Assembly: GCA_902594545.1 (NCBI GenBank)
Contig: CACJMO010000009.1
Location: 1 to 43,672, forward strand
Direction: 5' to 3'
DNA length: 43,672 nt
Source of the DNA: an uncultured SAR86 cluster bacterium
Lineage (GTDB): Bacteria; Pseudomonadota; Gammaproteobacteria; Magnimaribacterales; Magnimaribacteraceae
The position numbers and the translations under genes are program-made. The notes beneath the pieces were generated by a model. It saw nothing but the letters and a program-made list of their open reading frames with translations. It ran no database searches and was not told the DNA's origin. Numbering within the stretch: the first letter of the stretch is position 1; each line of letters begins with the position of its first letter. Of the stretch, positions 35,661-42,654 are shown in pieces.

Positions 35661-36275
35661 ATGAAAAATCTTTTAAAACTTGGGGTCATAACTGTTTTTT
35701 CAAGTGTTATGTCTCTTCAAGCTGCTGAATTTGAGAGCAATGTAGCTCTTTCAAACGACTATGTTTGGAGAGGAATGTCTCAAACTTCAGAAGAACCTGC
35801 GATTTCTGGTGGTTTCGACATTGCTGGTGATAGTGGACTTTATTTTGGTACATGGGCTTCCAACGTAGAATTTGGAGATGGAGCTGCATTGGAACTTGAC
35901 TGGTATGCAGGATATGCAAGCGAGCTCGAAAATGGTTTCAGTTATGACATCGGGTACCTTGCATACACTTATCCTGGTGAAGACTCATTAGATTTCGAAG
36001 AGATCTACTTAGGGCTCGGCTATAGCTATTTTGGATACACTTTTTCTTCAGGACAAGATGGAGCACCTGATAATTCCGAAATTTCTGTAGCACTTGGTGA
36101 TACTGGACTAGGGTTTACTTACGGCGACTATGATGATTATGGCGAATACACTTTAATTAGTTATGATCTGCCCGTATCGATAGCTGGACTTTCAGTATCC
36201 CTAGCTTTTAGCGACTTCGACGCTGAGGCTGACGGTGCCGACGAAGACACTTTCCTAATAACTTTCTCAATGTAA
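35661..36275 (+). CDS. TorF/Gcw_chp-family putative outer-membrane porin
   Basis: This 204-residue protein has a signal peptide (cleaved near AAEFES, about residue 21) and alternating short beta-strands ending in a C-terminal aromatic-free LITFSM. The opening mature sequence FESNVALSNDYVWRGMSQT is the hallmark of the TIGR02001 (Gcw_chp, TorF) family. In many Proteobacteria such genes lie next to glnK-amtB, suggesting a role in nitrogen-compound uptake across the outer membrane. Here it stands alone, with its own sigma-54-like promoter and terminator. It has a strong TAAGGAG ribosome-binding site. Confidence 0.88.
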   Translation: MKNLLKLGVITVFSSVMSLQAAEFESNVALSNDYVWRGMSQTSEEPAISGGFDIAGDSGLYFGTWASNVEFGDGAALELDWYAGYASELENGFSYDIGYLAYTYPGEDSLDFEEIYLGLGYSYFGYTFSSGQDGAPDNSEISVALGDTGLGFTYGDYDDYGEYTLISYDLPVSIAGLSVSLAFSDFDAEADGADEDTFLITFSM

Positions 36276-36326
36276 TTCTTAACTCCCCGTTAAGTTAGCA
36301 TTCTTATACTCCCCAGTTAGGATGCA
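36276..36326. repeat. Imperfect tandem repeat after the TorF gene
   Basis: Two copies of about 25 bases follow the stop codon: TTCTTAACTCCCCGTTAAG... (36276-36300) and TTCTTATACTCCCCAGTTAG... (36301-36326), sharing TTCTTA-ACTCCCC-GTTA and GCA. The first copy also forms a hairpin (CTTAAC / GTTAAG). It lies between the porin stop and its terminator, so it would be in the 3' end of the mRNA. Confidence 0.6.
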
Positions 36327-37478
36327 TTAAGGGCCAGACGCAAGTCTGGCCTTTTCTTTGTTAAAAAGTGGTCTTGCATAAGTAAGTAAAAGTTCTTTTT
36401 TTTCTTCAGTGCTAAGACCTTTAGTTCTATCCTGTAAAAACCTATATGAATCACTATTCACAAAAGTTGGATCGTATAAATCAGATTCAAAATTATTTTC
36501 TTTTAGTAAGCAAATTGCAGAGTATGAAACCGGCCAAATCTTATAATTCTTAATTATCTCTGTTTCAATTGATGCAGCGAGTTTGCTCGTTTCAGACAAA
36601 GAAGTATCGATGGGCTTGCAAATGTGCAAATGCACTTTGCCTTTAAATCCAAAAATTCCTTTTGCCATTTCCATTAAATCGCTTTGATTAATCTCTTGGT
36701 TAGACATTGAATCTTGATGATCCCAGCCCTTTGCCTTGATTACATCCAAAGGATCGTACTCGTAAGAAATCGATACAGGGGTCAGATTGGTATTTTTTAT
36801 CCAATCATTCAGGTCTAGATCTTTTCTGTGATGAAGATAGAGCATTTTTAAGACAGCTTCATCCGTATAGTCGTTTCCATCATTAGCTCTGCCCTCTTTT
36901 TGAGCAATCCAAATACTTTCGTTATCTTGAAATAGAGAGTGGCTTATATAAGCCGATAGCTTAGTAAGCTTTCTCAAGGTTTCTTTTATGCCCTTAATAT
37001 CTCTATGAACTACAAAGCTTTTGTTCAATCTCATGAGATTTTCTGCAAACCCTCCATCTAGCAAATTATCACCTATTGCAATTCTCACAGTGCTATATCT
37101 CTCAGAATGTAAAAGATAATTCAAAAAGGCTGGATCAAGAGATATATCTCTATGATTTCCAATAAAAAGTGTAGGTCTGTCTGAAAGATTCTCTTCACCA
37201 CTATAAGAAAAACCACTTGTTGTTTTGGCAATCATGCTCTCTACAAGTGGAGCCATGCGATCTTGAAACTGCTCTATTGAATCGCAATCACCGAAAATTT
37301 GAATAAACTTCCTTTTGATATAAAACTGGAAAAATGCAGAAAAAAATTTATTTCCTTTTGGGTAAATTAAGTCAGCAATGAATTGATGAAATTCTTTATC
37401 ATTCTCTAGTTCTTTAAGTTTGTCTTTGACTTCTCTATCTTCAAAGGACTTTATATCTTCAAAATTTTGATCGCTCAT
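36327..37478 (-). CDS. PlsC-like lysophospholipid acyltransferase family protein
   Basis: This 383-residue protein resembles glycerol-phosphate acyltransferases. The first motif is GNHRDISLD (107-115): the His and Asp are separated by five residues where PlsC has four, a variant I associate with a distinct acyltransferase subgroup. The EGR motif is QKEGRAND (193-200). An N-terminal stretch of about 90 residues precedes the catalytic domain, and no clear transmembrane helix is seen, so it is probably a peripheral membrane enzyme. Downstream of an alpha/beta hydrolase and opposite a glycerophosphodiesterase, it suggests phospholipid remodelling. Confidence 0.82.
   Translation of the reverse strand: MSDQNFEDIKSFEDREVKDKLKELENDKEFHQFIADLIYPKGNKFFSAFFQFYIKRKFIQIFGDCDSIEQFQDRMAPLVESMIAKTTSGFSYSGEENLSDRPTLFIGNHRDISLDPAFLNYLLHSERYSTVRIAIGDNLLDGGFAENLMRLNKSFVVHRDIKGIKETLRKLTKLSAYISHSLFQDNESIWIAQKEGRANDGNDYTDEAVLKMLYLHHRKDLDLNDWIKNTNLTPVSISYEYDPLDVIKAKGWDHQDSMSNQEINQSDLMEMAKGIFGFKGKVHLHICKPIDTSLSETSKLAASIETEIIKNYKIWPVSYSAICLLKENNFESDLYDPTFVNSDSYRFLQDRTKGLSTEEKKELLLTYARPLFNKEKARLASGP
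36329..36355 (+). terminator. Intrinsic terminator of the TorF gene, inside the opposing gene's coding end
   Basis: GGCCAGAC-GCAA-GTCTGGCC is a perfect 8-base stem with a GNRA-type tetraloop, preceded by AAG and followed by TTTTCTTT on the plus strand. It occupies the last codons of the converging acyltransferase gene (encoding ARLASGP). Confidence 0.88.
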
Positions 37479-37517
37479 TTATATTCAAACATGCTGTGAT
37501 GAGGCAGATAGAGGGTT

Positions 37518-38477
37518 TTAATCTTGGTGTGAGTCTATGAAATCAATAATAGCTCTACCAACCTGCGTAGGTTGTCTATATGTGACATCATGAGTACCCT
37601 CTTCAATAGTAATCAATCTTCCGTTTGGAAAGATTTCTTTAAACTCCTCAGAGCCACTATATGGAACCACTCCATCCAATGTTCCCCATATAGCTGAAAT
37701 GGGTACATTTTTATTGTTTAAGCTTCGGTACATTTCCCTAGCATCAAATAAATTGAAGTTTCTGACTGTAGATAACAAAGATTCATTGAAGCCAGTAAAA
37801 ACTAATTGTTTTTGGAATAAAGGCAAAAACTCGTCTTCATTTATTGATAAAGGATCATCACTGAATTGTGTTTCAGACATATTTCCAACTCCATAGAGGC
37901 GGTTACTAAAGACTCTCCAAAACCAATCACCAATTATAGGCATTGTTATCCAACTTCCCGTTGAAGGAGAAATTTTACTAAATCCTGCAGGTGCAATCAG
38001 TGAGGCACTTTTTGTATGCTCAGGGTAAGATTCAGCATAGTGTCCAACAATAGGTCCGCCCATTGAATAACCGACTAGATGAACTTTTTCTTTTATCTCT
38101 TGTGAGGCAATTAGTTCTCTTAACGTCTCTACGTACAAATCTTTATCATAAGGGATTCTAGGCCTCTCTGAATACCCTCTTCCAAAATGATCATACACGA
38201 GCACTTTAAAGCCTTTATCTAGAAACTGATTTATAAGCCCTCTCCACACAAAGCTTGGTGTAGAAAAGCCATGAACCAATACTAATGTTCCTTTGTATTC
38301 CAACTCATTTTTAGGAAGAAACCATTCATAATATATATGTCCCCTTGATAACTTTACCCAGCTGCCACTTTCAGGTATGTCGTCAATCGTAATTTTCTTC
38401 AAATTGTAAATTTGATAAAAATAAGGAATCGCAAGAAGTCCTATGATTAAAAATACTAGTAGAAAAAGTTTCTCCAT
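37518..38477 (-). CDS. Membrane-anchored alpha/beta hydrolase
   Basis: This 319-residue protein has an N-terminal hydrophobic helix (about 3-20) and an alpha/beta-hydrolase fold. The oxyanion-hole region is LVHGFSTPSF (67-76), the nucleophile elbow is GYSMGG with Ser138, and Asp (GTLDGVVPYSG) and His (EEGTHDVTYR) complete the triad. Substrates may be lipids or esters. An AAGGAG ribosome-binding site precedes the ATG. It lies 39 bases upstream of the acyltransferase on the same strand, and a lipase/acyltransferase pair is plausible. Confidence 0.86.
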   Translation of the reverse strand: MEKLFLLVFLIIGLLAIPYFYQIYNLKKITIDDIPESGSWVKLSRGHIYYEWFLPKNELEYKGTLVLVHGFSTPSFVWRGLINQFLDKGFKVLVYDHFGRGYSERPRIPYDKDLYVETLRELIASQEIKEKVHLVGYSMGGPIVGHYAESYPEHTKSASLIAPAGFSKISPSTGSWITMPIIGDWFWRVFSNRLYGVGNMSETQFSDDPLSINEDEFLPLFQKQLVFTGFNESLLSTVRNFNLFDAREMYRSLNNKNVPISAIWGTLDGVVPYSGSEEFKEIFPNGRLITIEEGTHDVTYRQPTQVGRAIIDFIDSHQD

Positions 38478-38523
38478 ATTAAGCTCCTTTCTCTATAGTA
38501 TAGTCCAATAAATAAGTAGATTA

Positions 38524-39270
38524 ATGCATCCTTTTTTTCAAGACTTCGATTTCTATGGCTTCGTCCATAGAGGCGGAGATGAAGTTGAAACAGAAAATAC
38601 CCTCGAAGCCTTTAAATACTCTTCTGACTTAGGTTTTGTTTTTATGGAAACGGATGTGCAAGCCACGAAAGATGGTCATGTAGTCATATTTCATGACTCT
38701 AACCTAAAAAGAATGGCGGGAATTAAAAAAAAAATAAGTCAGTTGAATCTTGAGGAAGTTAAATCCATTGAACTCTTAAATGGAGGAAAAATACCTCTCT
38801 TGAGTGAAACCCTTGAAAGTTTTCCCAGTCTTCGTTTTAACATCGACATTAAAACCGAGGATGCTTTGGATGAGACAGTTAAAATCGTCAAAAGAATGAA
38901 TCGTTTGGATAGGGTCTGTCTCGCCTCCTTTTCTTCAAAGAGACTAAAAAAAATAAGGGAGTTATCCGGCCCCAATGCATGTACTTCTTCCGGTCAAATG
39001 GATATCTTTAAAATGATCTGTAACTCTATTGGATTCAACTTTGAAGCTGTAGCTAGTGATTGTGCTCAAATCCCTCTTTCTCAATGGGGCTTACCAGTCT
39101 TAACAAGAAGATTTTTAAAGGTTGCACAAAAACAAAATAAATTAGTACATATTTGGACAATAGATGATGAGCAGACAATGTATGATCTTATAGATTTTGG
39201 AGTCCAAGGTCTTATGACAGACAAACCAAGCATACTCAAAAAGGCTTTGGTAAATAGAGGATTATTTTAA
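38524..39270 (+). CDS. Glycerophosphodiester phosphodiesterase family protein
   Basis: This 248-residue TIM-barrel enzyme hydrolyses glycerophosphodiesters to glycerol 3-phosphate and an alcohol. The GDPD motif is clear: H15-R16 (VHRGG), E24-N25-T26, E42-x-D44 (METDVQATKDG) and H57-D58 (IFHDSN). There is no signal peptide, so it is cytosolic. The end (LVHIWTIDDEQTMYDLIDFGVQGLMTDKP) is the conserved last strands of the family. No ribosome-binding site is visible. Its stop overlaps that of the converging UMF1 gene by 4 bases (TTAA). Confidence 0.93.
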   Translation: MHPFFQDFDFYGFVHRGGDEVETENTLEAFKYSSDLGFVFMETDVQATKDGHVVIFHDSNLKRMAGIKKKISQLNLEEVKSIELLNGGKIPLLSETLESFPSLRFNIDIKTEDALDETVKIVKRMNRLDRVCLASFSSKRLKKIRELSGPNACTSSGQMDIFKMICNSIGFNFEAVASDCAQIPLSQWGLPVLTRRFLKVAQKQNKLVHIWTIDDEQTMYDLIDFGVQGLMTDKPSILKKALVNRGLF

Positions 39271-40517
39271 TCGGGCACTCTTCTCAGTAATATTAATCCT
39301 GGTATAAATAAAACAAGCAGGCTGAGTATTCCAATACTTGGACTGCCTGAAATCAAAGCTATACCTGAAACCATAAAAGGCCCTATAAAGACAGAAGATT
39401 TCCCTATGAAGTTATAAAAGCCAAAAAATTCAGCAGCCTTGTCCTCAGGAATGAGGGTACTGAAATAAGATCTGCTAATGGCCTGAACACCTCCTTGAAC
39501 AAGCCCTATTACAGAGGCCATAACGAAGAACTCAATTGCACTATCCATCTGAGAACTAAATATCACCACACCTATGTAAACTAGAATTGCAAAAGACAAT
39601 GTTTGCTTGTGTCCGAATTTATCGGAATATTTTCCAAAAACAAGTGTAGCTGGAAAACCTATAAATTGAGTCAATAAAAGTGCACCAATCATGGATTGAG
39701 CAGACAAGCCAATATCTGAACCGTATGAGGTTGCCATTCTAATGATCGTATCTACCCCATCCATATAGAGAAAATAAGCAAGCAAAAATATTACTGCACT
39801 TTTGTATCTGCTAATGGATTGGCTTGTTTGATAAAGGCTTTGAAAAGCATCTTTAGATATTTGAAAGAATGTTTTTCCTTCTTCCGCTAATTTTGTTTCT
39901 TTAACACCTGTAATTAAGGGCACTGTAAAAATACTCCACCAAATCGCGACACTTAAAAAGGACCAAAGAACAGCTTCTACTTGAGAGTTGAGTCCAAATG
40001 AGTTTGGAAAAGAAAACATTAATACGTTAATTAGAAATAGAAGACCTCCTCCAAGGTAACCTAAAGAAAATCCCAAGGAAGAAACTCTATTTCTGTCCTT
40101 ATTGCCAGAAACTGAAACCAATAGGGAATCATAAAAGATATTTCCCCCCGAAAATCCGATTACACCCACTGCATAAAAGGTAATAGCAAATTTCCAGGAG
40201 CTTTCTGGTATGAAAAATAAATAACCCGTCGCCAATATGCCTAATACTGCAAATGTTAAAAGTAATTTCTTCTTAGAGTTACCTGCATCTGCAATAGCAC
40301 CCATAACAGGGGCACTAATTGCAATCAAAAGCCCAACTAACGAGTTAGCTGATCCAATAATAAAAGTGCTTTCAGCATCTGGTAAATCAGATGCCCAGTA
40401 AGATTTAAAGAAAATAGGAAAAAATCCAGCCATGACTGTTGTTGCGAATGCTGAATTTGCCCAATCATAGAAGGCCCAACGCCATGCTTGGTTAGATAAT
40501 TTTCTTTGACGTTTCAT
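39267..40517 (-). CDS. MFS transporter, UMF1/Atg22-like
   Basis: This 416-residue protein has about twelve membrane helices and opens with QAWRWAFYDWANSAFATTVM, the diagnostic N-terminus of the UMF1 (Atg22-like vacuole effluxer) family of MFS proteins. The loop KYSDKFGHKQTL in the second half is a motif-A equivalent. Family substrates are poorly known; amino acids are suspected for Atg22. The ATG has no clear ribosome-binding site, and a TTATTAT box lies just upstream. It is divergent from the small membrane protein / flavin oxidoreductase pair. Confidence 0.9.
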   Translation of the reverse strand: MKRQRKLSNQAWRWAFYDWANSAFATTVMAGFFPIFFKSYWASDLPDAESTFIIGSANSLVGLLIAISAPVMGAIADAGNSKKKLLLTFAVLGILATGYLFFIPESSWKFAITFYAVGVIGFSGGNIFYDSLLVSVSGNKDRNRVSSLGFSLGYLGGGLLFLINVLMFSFPNSFGLNSQVEAVLWSFLSVAIWWSIFTVPLITGVKETKLAEEGKTFFQISKDAFQSLYQTSQSISRYKSAVIFLLAYFLYMDGVDTIIRMATSYGSDIGLSAQSMIGALLLTQFIGFPATLVFGKYSDKFGHKQTLSFAILVYIGVVIFSSQMDSAIEFFVMASVIGLVQGGVQAISRSYFSTLIPEDKAAEFFGFYNFIGKSSVFIGPFMVSGIALISGSPSIGILSLLVLFIPGLILLRRVPD

Positions 40518-40558
40518 ATGATTTGTGTGAATAATAACTCTTTTATTGGGAGGAAAAA

Positions 40559-40669
40559 ATGGAAGAGGATAAAAAGACTTATAAATACATGACTATGTTT
40601 GGTGCGATCATCGGTGTAGTTGTAGTTCTGCAATTAATATTAGCGAACTATCTTCAATCTATTTACTAG
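40559..40669 (+). CDS. Small single-pass membrane protein, 36 residues
   Basis: This short gene has a strong GGGAGG ribosome-binding site about 6 bases before the ATG. It encodes a charged N-terminus (MEEDKKTYKY), one hydrophobic helix (MFGAIIGVVVVLQLILA, about residues 13-29) and a short polar end. It lies 30 bases upstream of the second nitronate-monooxygenase-like gene on the same strand and is probably co-transcribed with it. Its size, layout and place parallel the 43-residue protein at 32536-32667, although the sequences are not obviously homologous. Function unknown. Confidence 0.75.
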   Translation: MEEDKKTYKYMTMFGAIIGVVVVLQLILANYLQSIY

Positions 40670-40699
40670 ATCTATTCAAACATAATAAAAGGAGAGATT

Positions 40700-41836
40700 A
40701 TGAACTCAAAAATTTGTGAGCTTTTAGATATTGAGTTTCCTTTGGTTGCTTTTACACATTGTAGGGATGTTGTAGTAGCAGTATCAAAAGCCGGAGGTTG
40801 TGGAGTCTTAGGTGCAGTAGGCATGTCACCTGAGCAACTTGAACAAGAACTTAAGTGGATTGATGACCATATAGATGGAAAACCATATGGTGTTGACGTT
40901 CTAATACCTAACAAAATGGTAGATCAAAGTGAAAAGTTTGATCCTGAAAAATTAAAAGGCATGATTCCCCAAGAGTACGCTGACTTTAGAGCAGATGTTC
41001 TTGAAAACCATGATATAGAAGCAAGTGATTTAAGAACTATAGATACTGCGGGTTCCAGCTTTGCTGCGAATACTAAATCTGATGGAGCTAAGGCGCTACT
41101 AGATGTAGCTTTTAATCATCCGATTAAGTTGATAGCCAATGCATTGGGAGTCCCGCCAGATTGGATGCTGGAAATGGGTAAAGAAAATGATGTAAAAGTG
41201 GCTGCCCTACTGGGAACCGCCCAACATGCAATCAATCAGGTGAAAGCAGGCGTAGATATACTTGTTGTATCAGGAACGGAGGCAGGCGGTCATTGCGGAA
41301 GTGTCTCTACCATGGTTTTAATTCCTGAAGTCTATGAAGCCATTCAACCTTATGGCGATGTTCCTATTCTAGCTGCGGGTGGAATAGTCACTGGAAAACA
41401 AATGGCTGCTGCAATGACAATGGGAGCCTCCGGAGCTTGGTGTGGATCAGTTTGGTTAACTACTGTTGAATCAGAAGTGCCTCCGGTTATCAAAGAAAAG
41501 ATGGTAGCAGCAAATTCAAGTCAAACAGTTCGCTCAAGAAGTCGTACAGGAAAGCACTCAAGACAACTTGTTTCACCCTGGACAGAAGCTTGGGAATCAG
41601 AATCAGCACCTGAACCACTGCCGATGCCGCTTCAGCCTATGGTTGCAGAACCTGCACTTCAAAAAGTGGCGAAACTTGCAGAAGGTGGCCACGGTGGAGC
41701 AAAAGACTTAGCAACATACTGGGTCGGGCAAGGTGTAGGCCTGATGAATCAGAGCATATCAGCAAGTGATGTTGTTCAAGAGTTTAAAGAGGACTTTATC
41801 GGAGCTTACGAGAGGCTAACGGGGTTCGTTGAATAA
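40700..41836 (+). CDS. Nitronate monooxygenase-like FMN-dependent oxidoreductase (second copy)
   Basis: This 378-residue flavoprotein is of the same superfamily as the enzyme at 31537-32517, but of a different, longer subgroup. Conserved parts include CDV-region VAFTHCRDVVVAVSKAGGCGVLG at the N-terminus, VVSGTEAGGHCGSVSTMVL (the GGH FMN region), AAGGIVTGKQMAAAMTMGA and CGSVWLTT. The C-terminal 100 residues include an RSRTGKHSR segment not present in the first copy. The ATG has a GGAGAG ribosome-binding site. The natural substrate is unknown; acyl-CoA or lipid-derived nitro compounds cannot be told apart here. Confidence 0.88.
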   Translation: MNSKICELLDIEFPLVAFTHCRDVVVAVSKAGGCGVLGAVGMSPEQLEQELKWIDDHIDGKPYGVDVLIPNKMVDQSEKFDPEKLKGMIPQEYADFRADVLENHDIEASDLRTIDTAGSSFAANTKSDGAKALLDVAFNHPIKLIANALGVPPDWMLEMGKENDVKVAALLGTAQHAINQVKAGVDILVVSGTEAGGHCGSVSTMVLIPEVYEAIQPYGDVPILAAGGIVTGKQMAAAMTMGASGAWCGSVWLTTVESEVPPVIKEKMVAANSSQTVRSRSRTGKHSRQLVSPWTEAWESESAPEPLPMPLQPMVAEPALQKVAKLAEGGHGGAKDLATYWVGQGVGLMNQSISASDVVQEFKEDFIGAYERLTGFVE

Positions 41837-42652
41837 TTAACTCTGAGTTAAACCGTCTTTTAAAATAAAAAACTGTCTAGACTCATCATTTACATCTTCA
41901 GTTAAGGTGTGAGTGATGAGTCTTTTGGCACCCTCAGGTGCATATTGAAGAATGTAAGATTTTCTTATTCCGTTTGATAAATTAGGGCCTGTTCTATGAG
42001 GTGTTAAGGATGAAAACACCGCAATACTTCCTGCTTTAAGTGGCAACGTAATAGACTCAGATGAGTCAAGAGGGATTTCGTACCCTAAGTCGGTAGTTTC
42101 ATGGTGAAGAGTACCATTTCTATGAAGTCCAGGAACAACACAAGGACATCCATTTGTTTCATCTGTATCCGTCAAGGCTACCCAACAAGTGAGATATGCT
42201 TGAGGTTCAATAAATGTATAGCCGTTATCCTGGTGCCAAGGAAATTCATCTTTTGTACCTGGTTTCTTATAAACAGCCTGATCCCAATAAAGCCTTACAT
42301 CTGGTCCAATTAAATCTTTACAGATATCTCCAAATACTTTGTGCTTACTGAAGTTTTTTAGATCTTCCGATTGAGTAACTAAATGAGTCGTGAATGTAAT
42401 TTCTTCAGCTCTAGAGATAAAAAACTTTCCACCATCTAAACCTTTTAAAGCTTCAGTAACATTGAATTCATAGGGATCAATTTGATTGACAACAGACTCA
42501 ACCTCTTCAGGTGAAAAGGCTTCTTCAACTACAACATAACCGTTTTCGTTAAAACAAGTAATCTCTTCATCAGAAAAAAAACTATAAGGTCCTTCTGGTA
42601 TGGACCAAGAAAAACTGTTGTTATTCTCATGTAACTGTAATCTCTTACTCAT
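41837..42652 (-). CDS. Phytanoyl-CoA dioxygenase (PhyH) family oxygenase
   Basis: This 271-residue Fe(II)/2-oxoglutarate dioxygenase has iron ligands H140-x-D142 (PWHQDNGY) and H219 (TPHRTGPN), with R230 (GIRKSY) for the co-substrate. Together with the WVALTDTDETNGCPCVVPG strand this is the standard PhyH/EctD-like core. It starts 2 bases after the dihydroorotase-type gene and is coupled to it. Its stop abuts that of the converging flavin oxidoreductase. The substrate is unknown. Confidence 0.91.
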   Translation of the reverse strand: MSKRLQLHENNNSFSWSIPEGPYSFFSDEEITCFNENGYVVVEEAFSPEEVESVVNQIDPYEFNVTEALKGLDGGKFFISRAEEITFTTHLVTQSEDLKNFSKHKVFGDICKDLIGPDVRLYWDQAVYKKPGTKDEFPWHQDNGYTFIEPQAYLTCWVALTDTDETNGCPCVVPGLHRNGTLHHETTDLGYEIPLDSSESITLPLKAGSIAVFSSLTPHRTGPNLSNGIRKSYILQYAPEGAKRLITHTLTEDVNDESRQFFILKDGLTQS

Positions 42653-42654
42653 AG

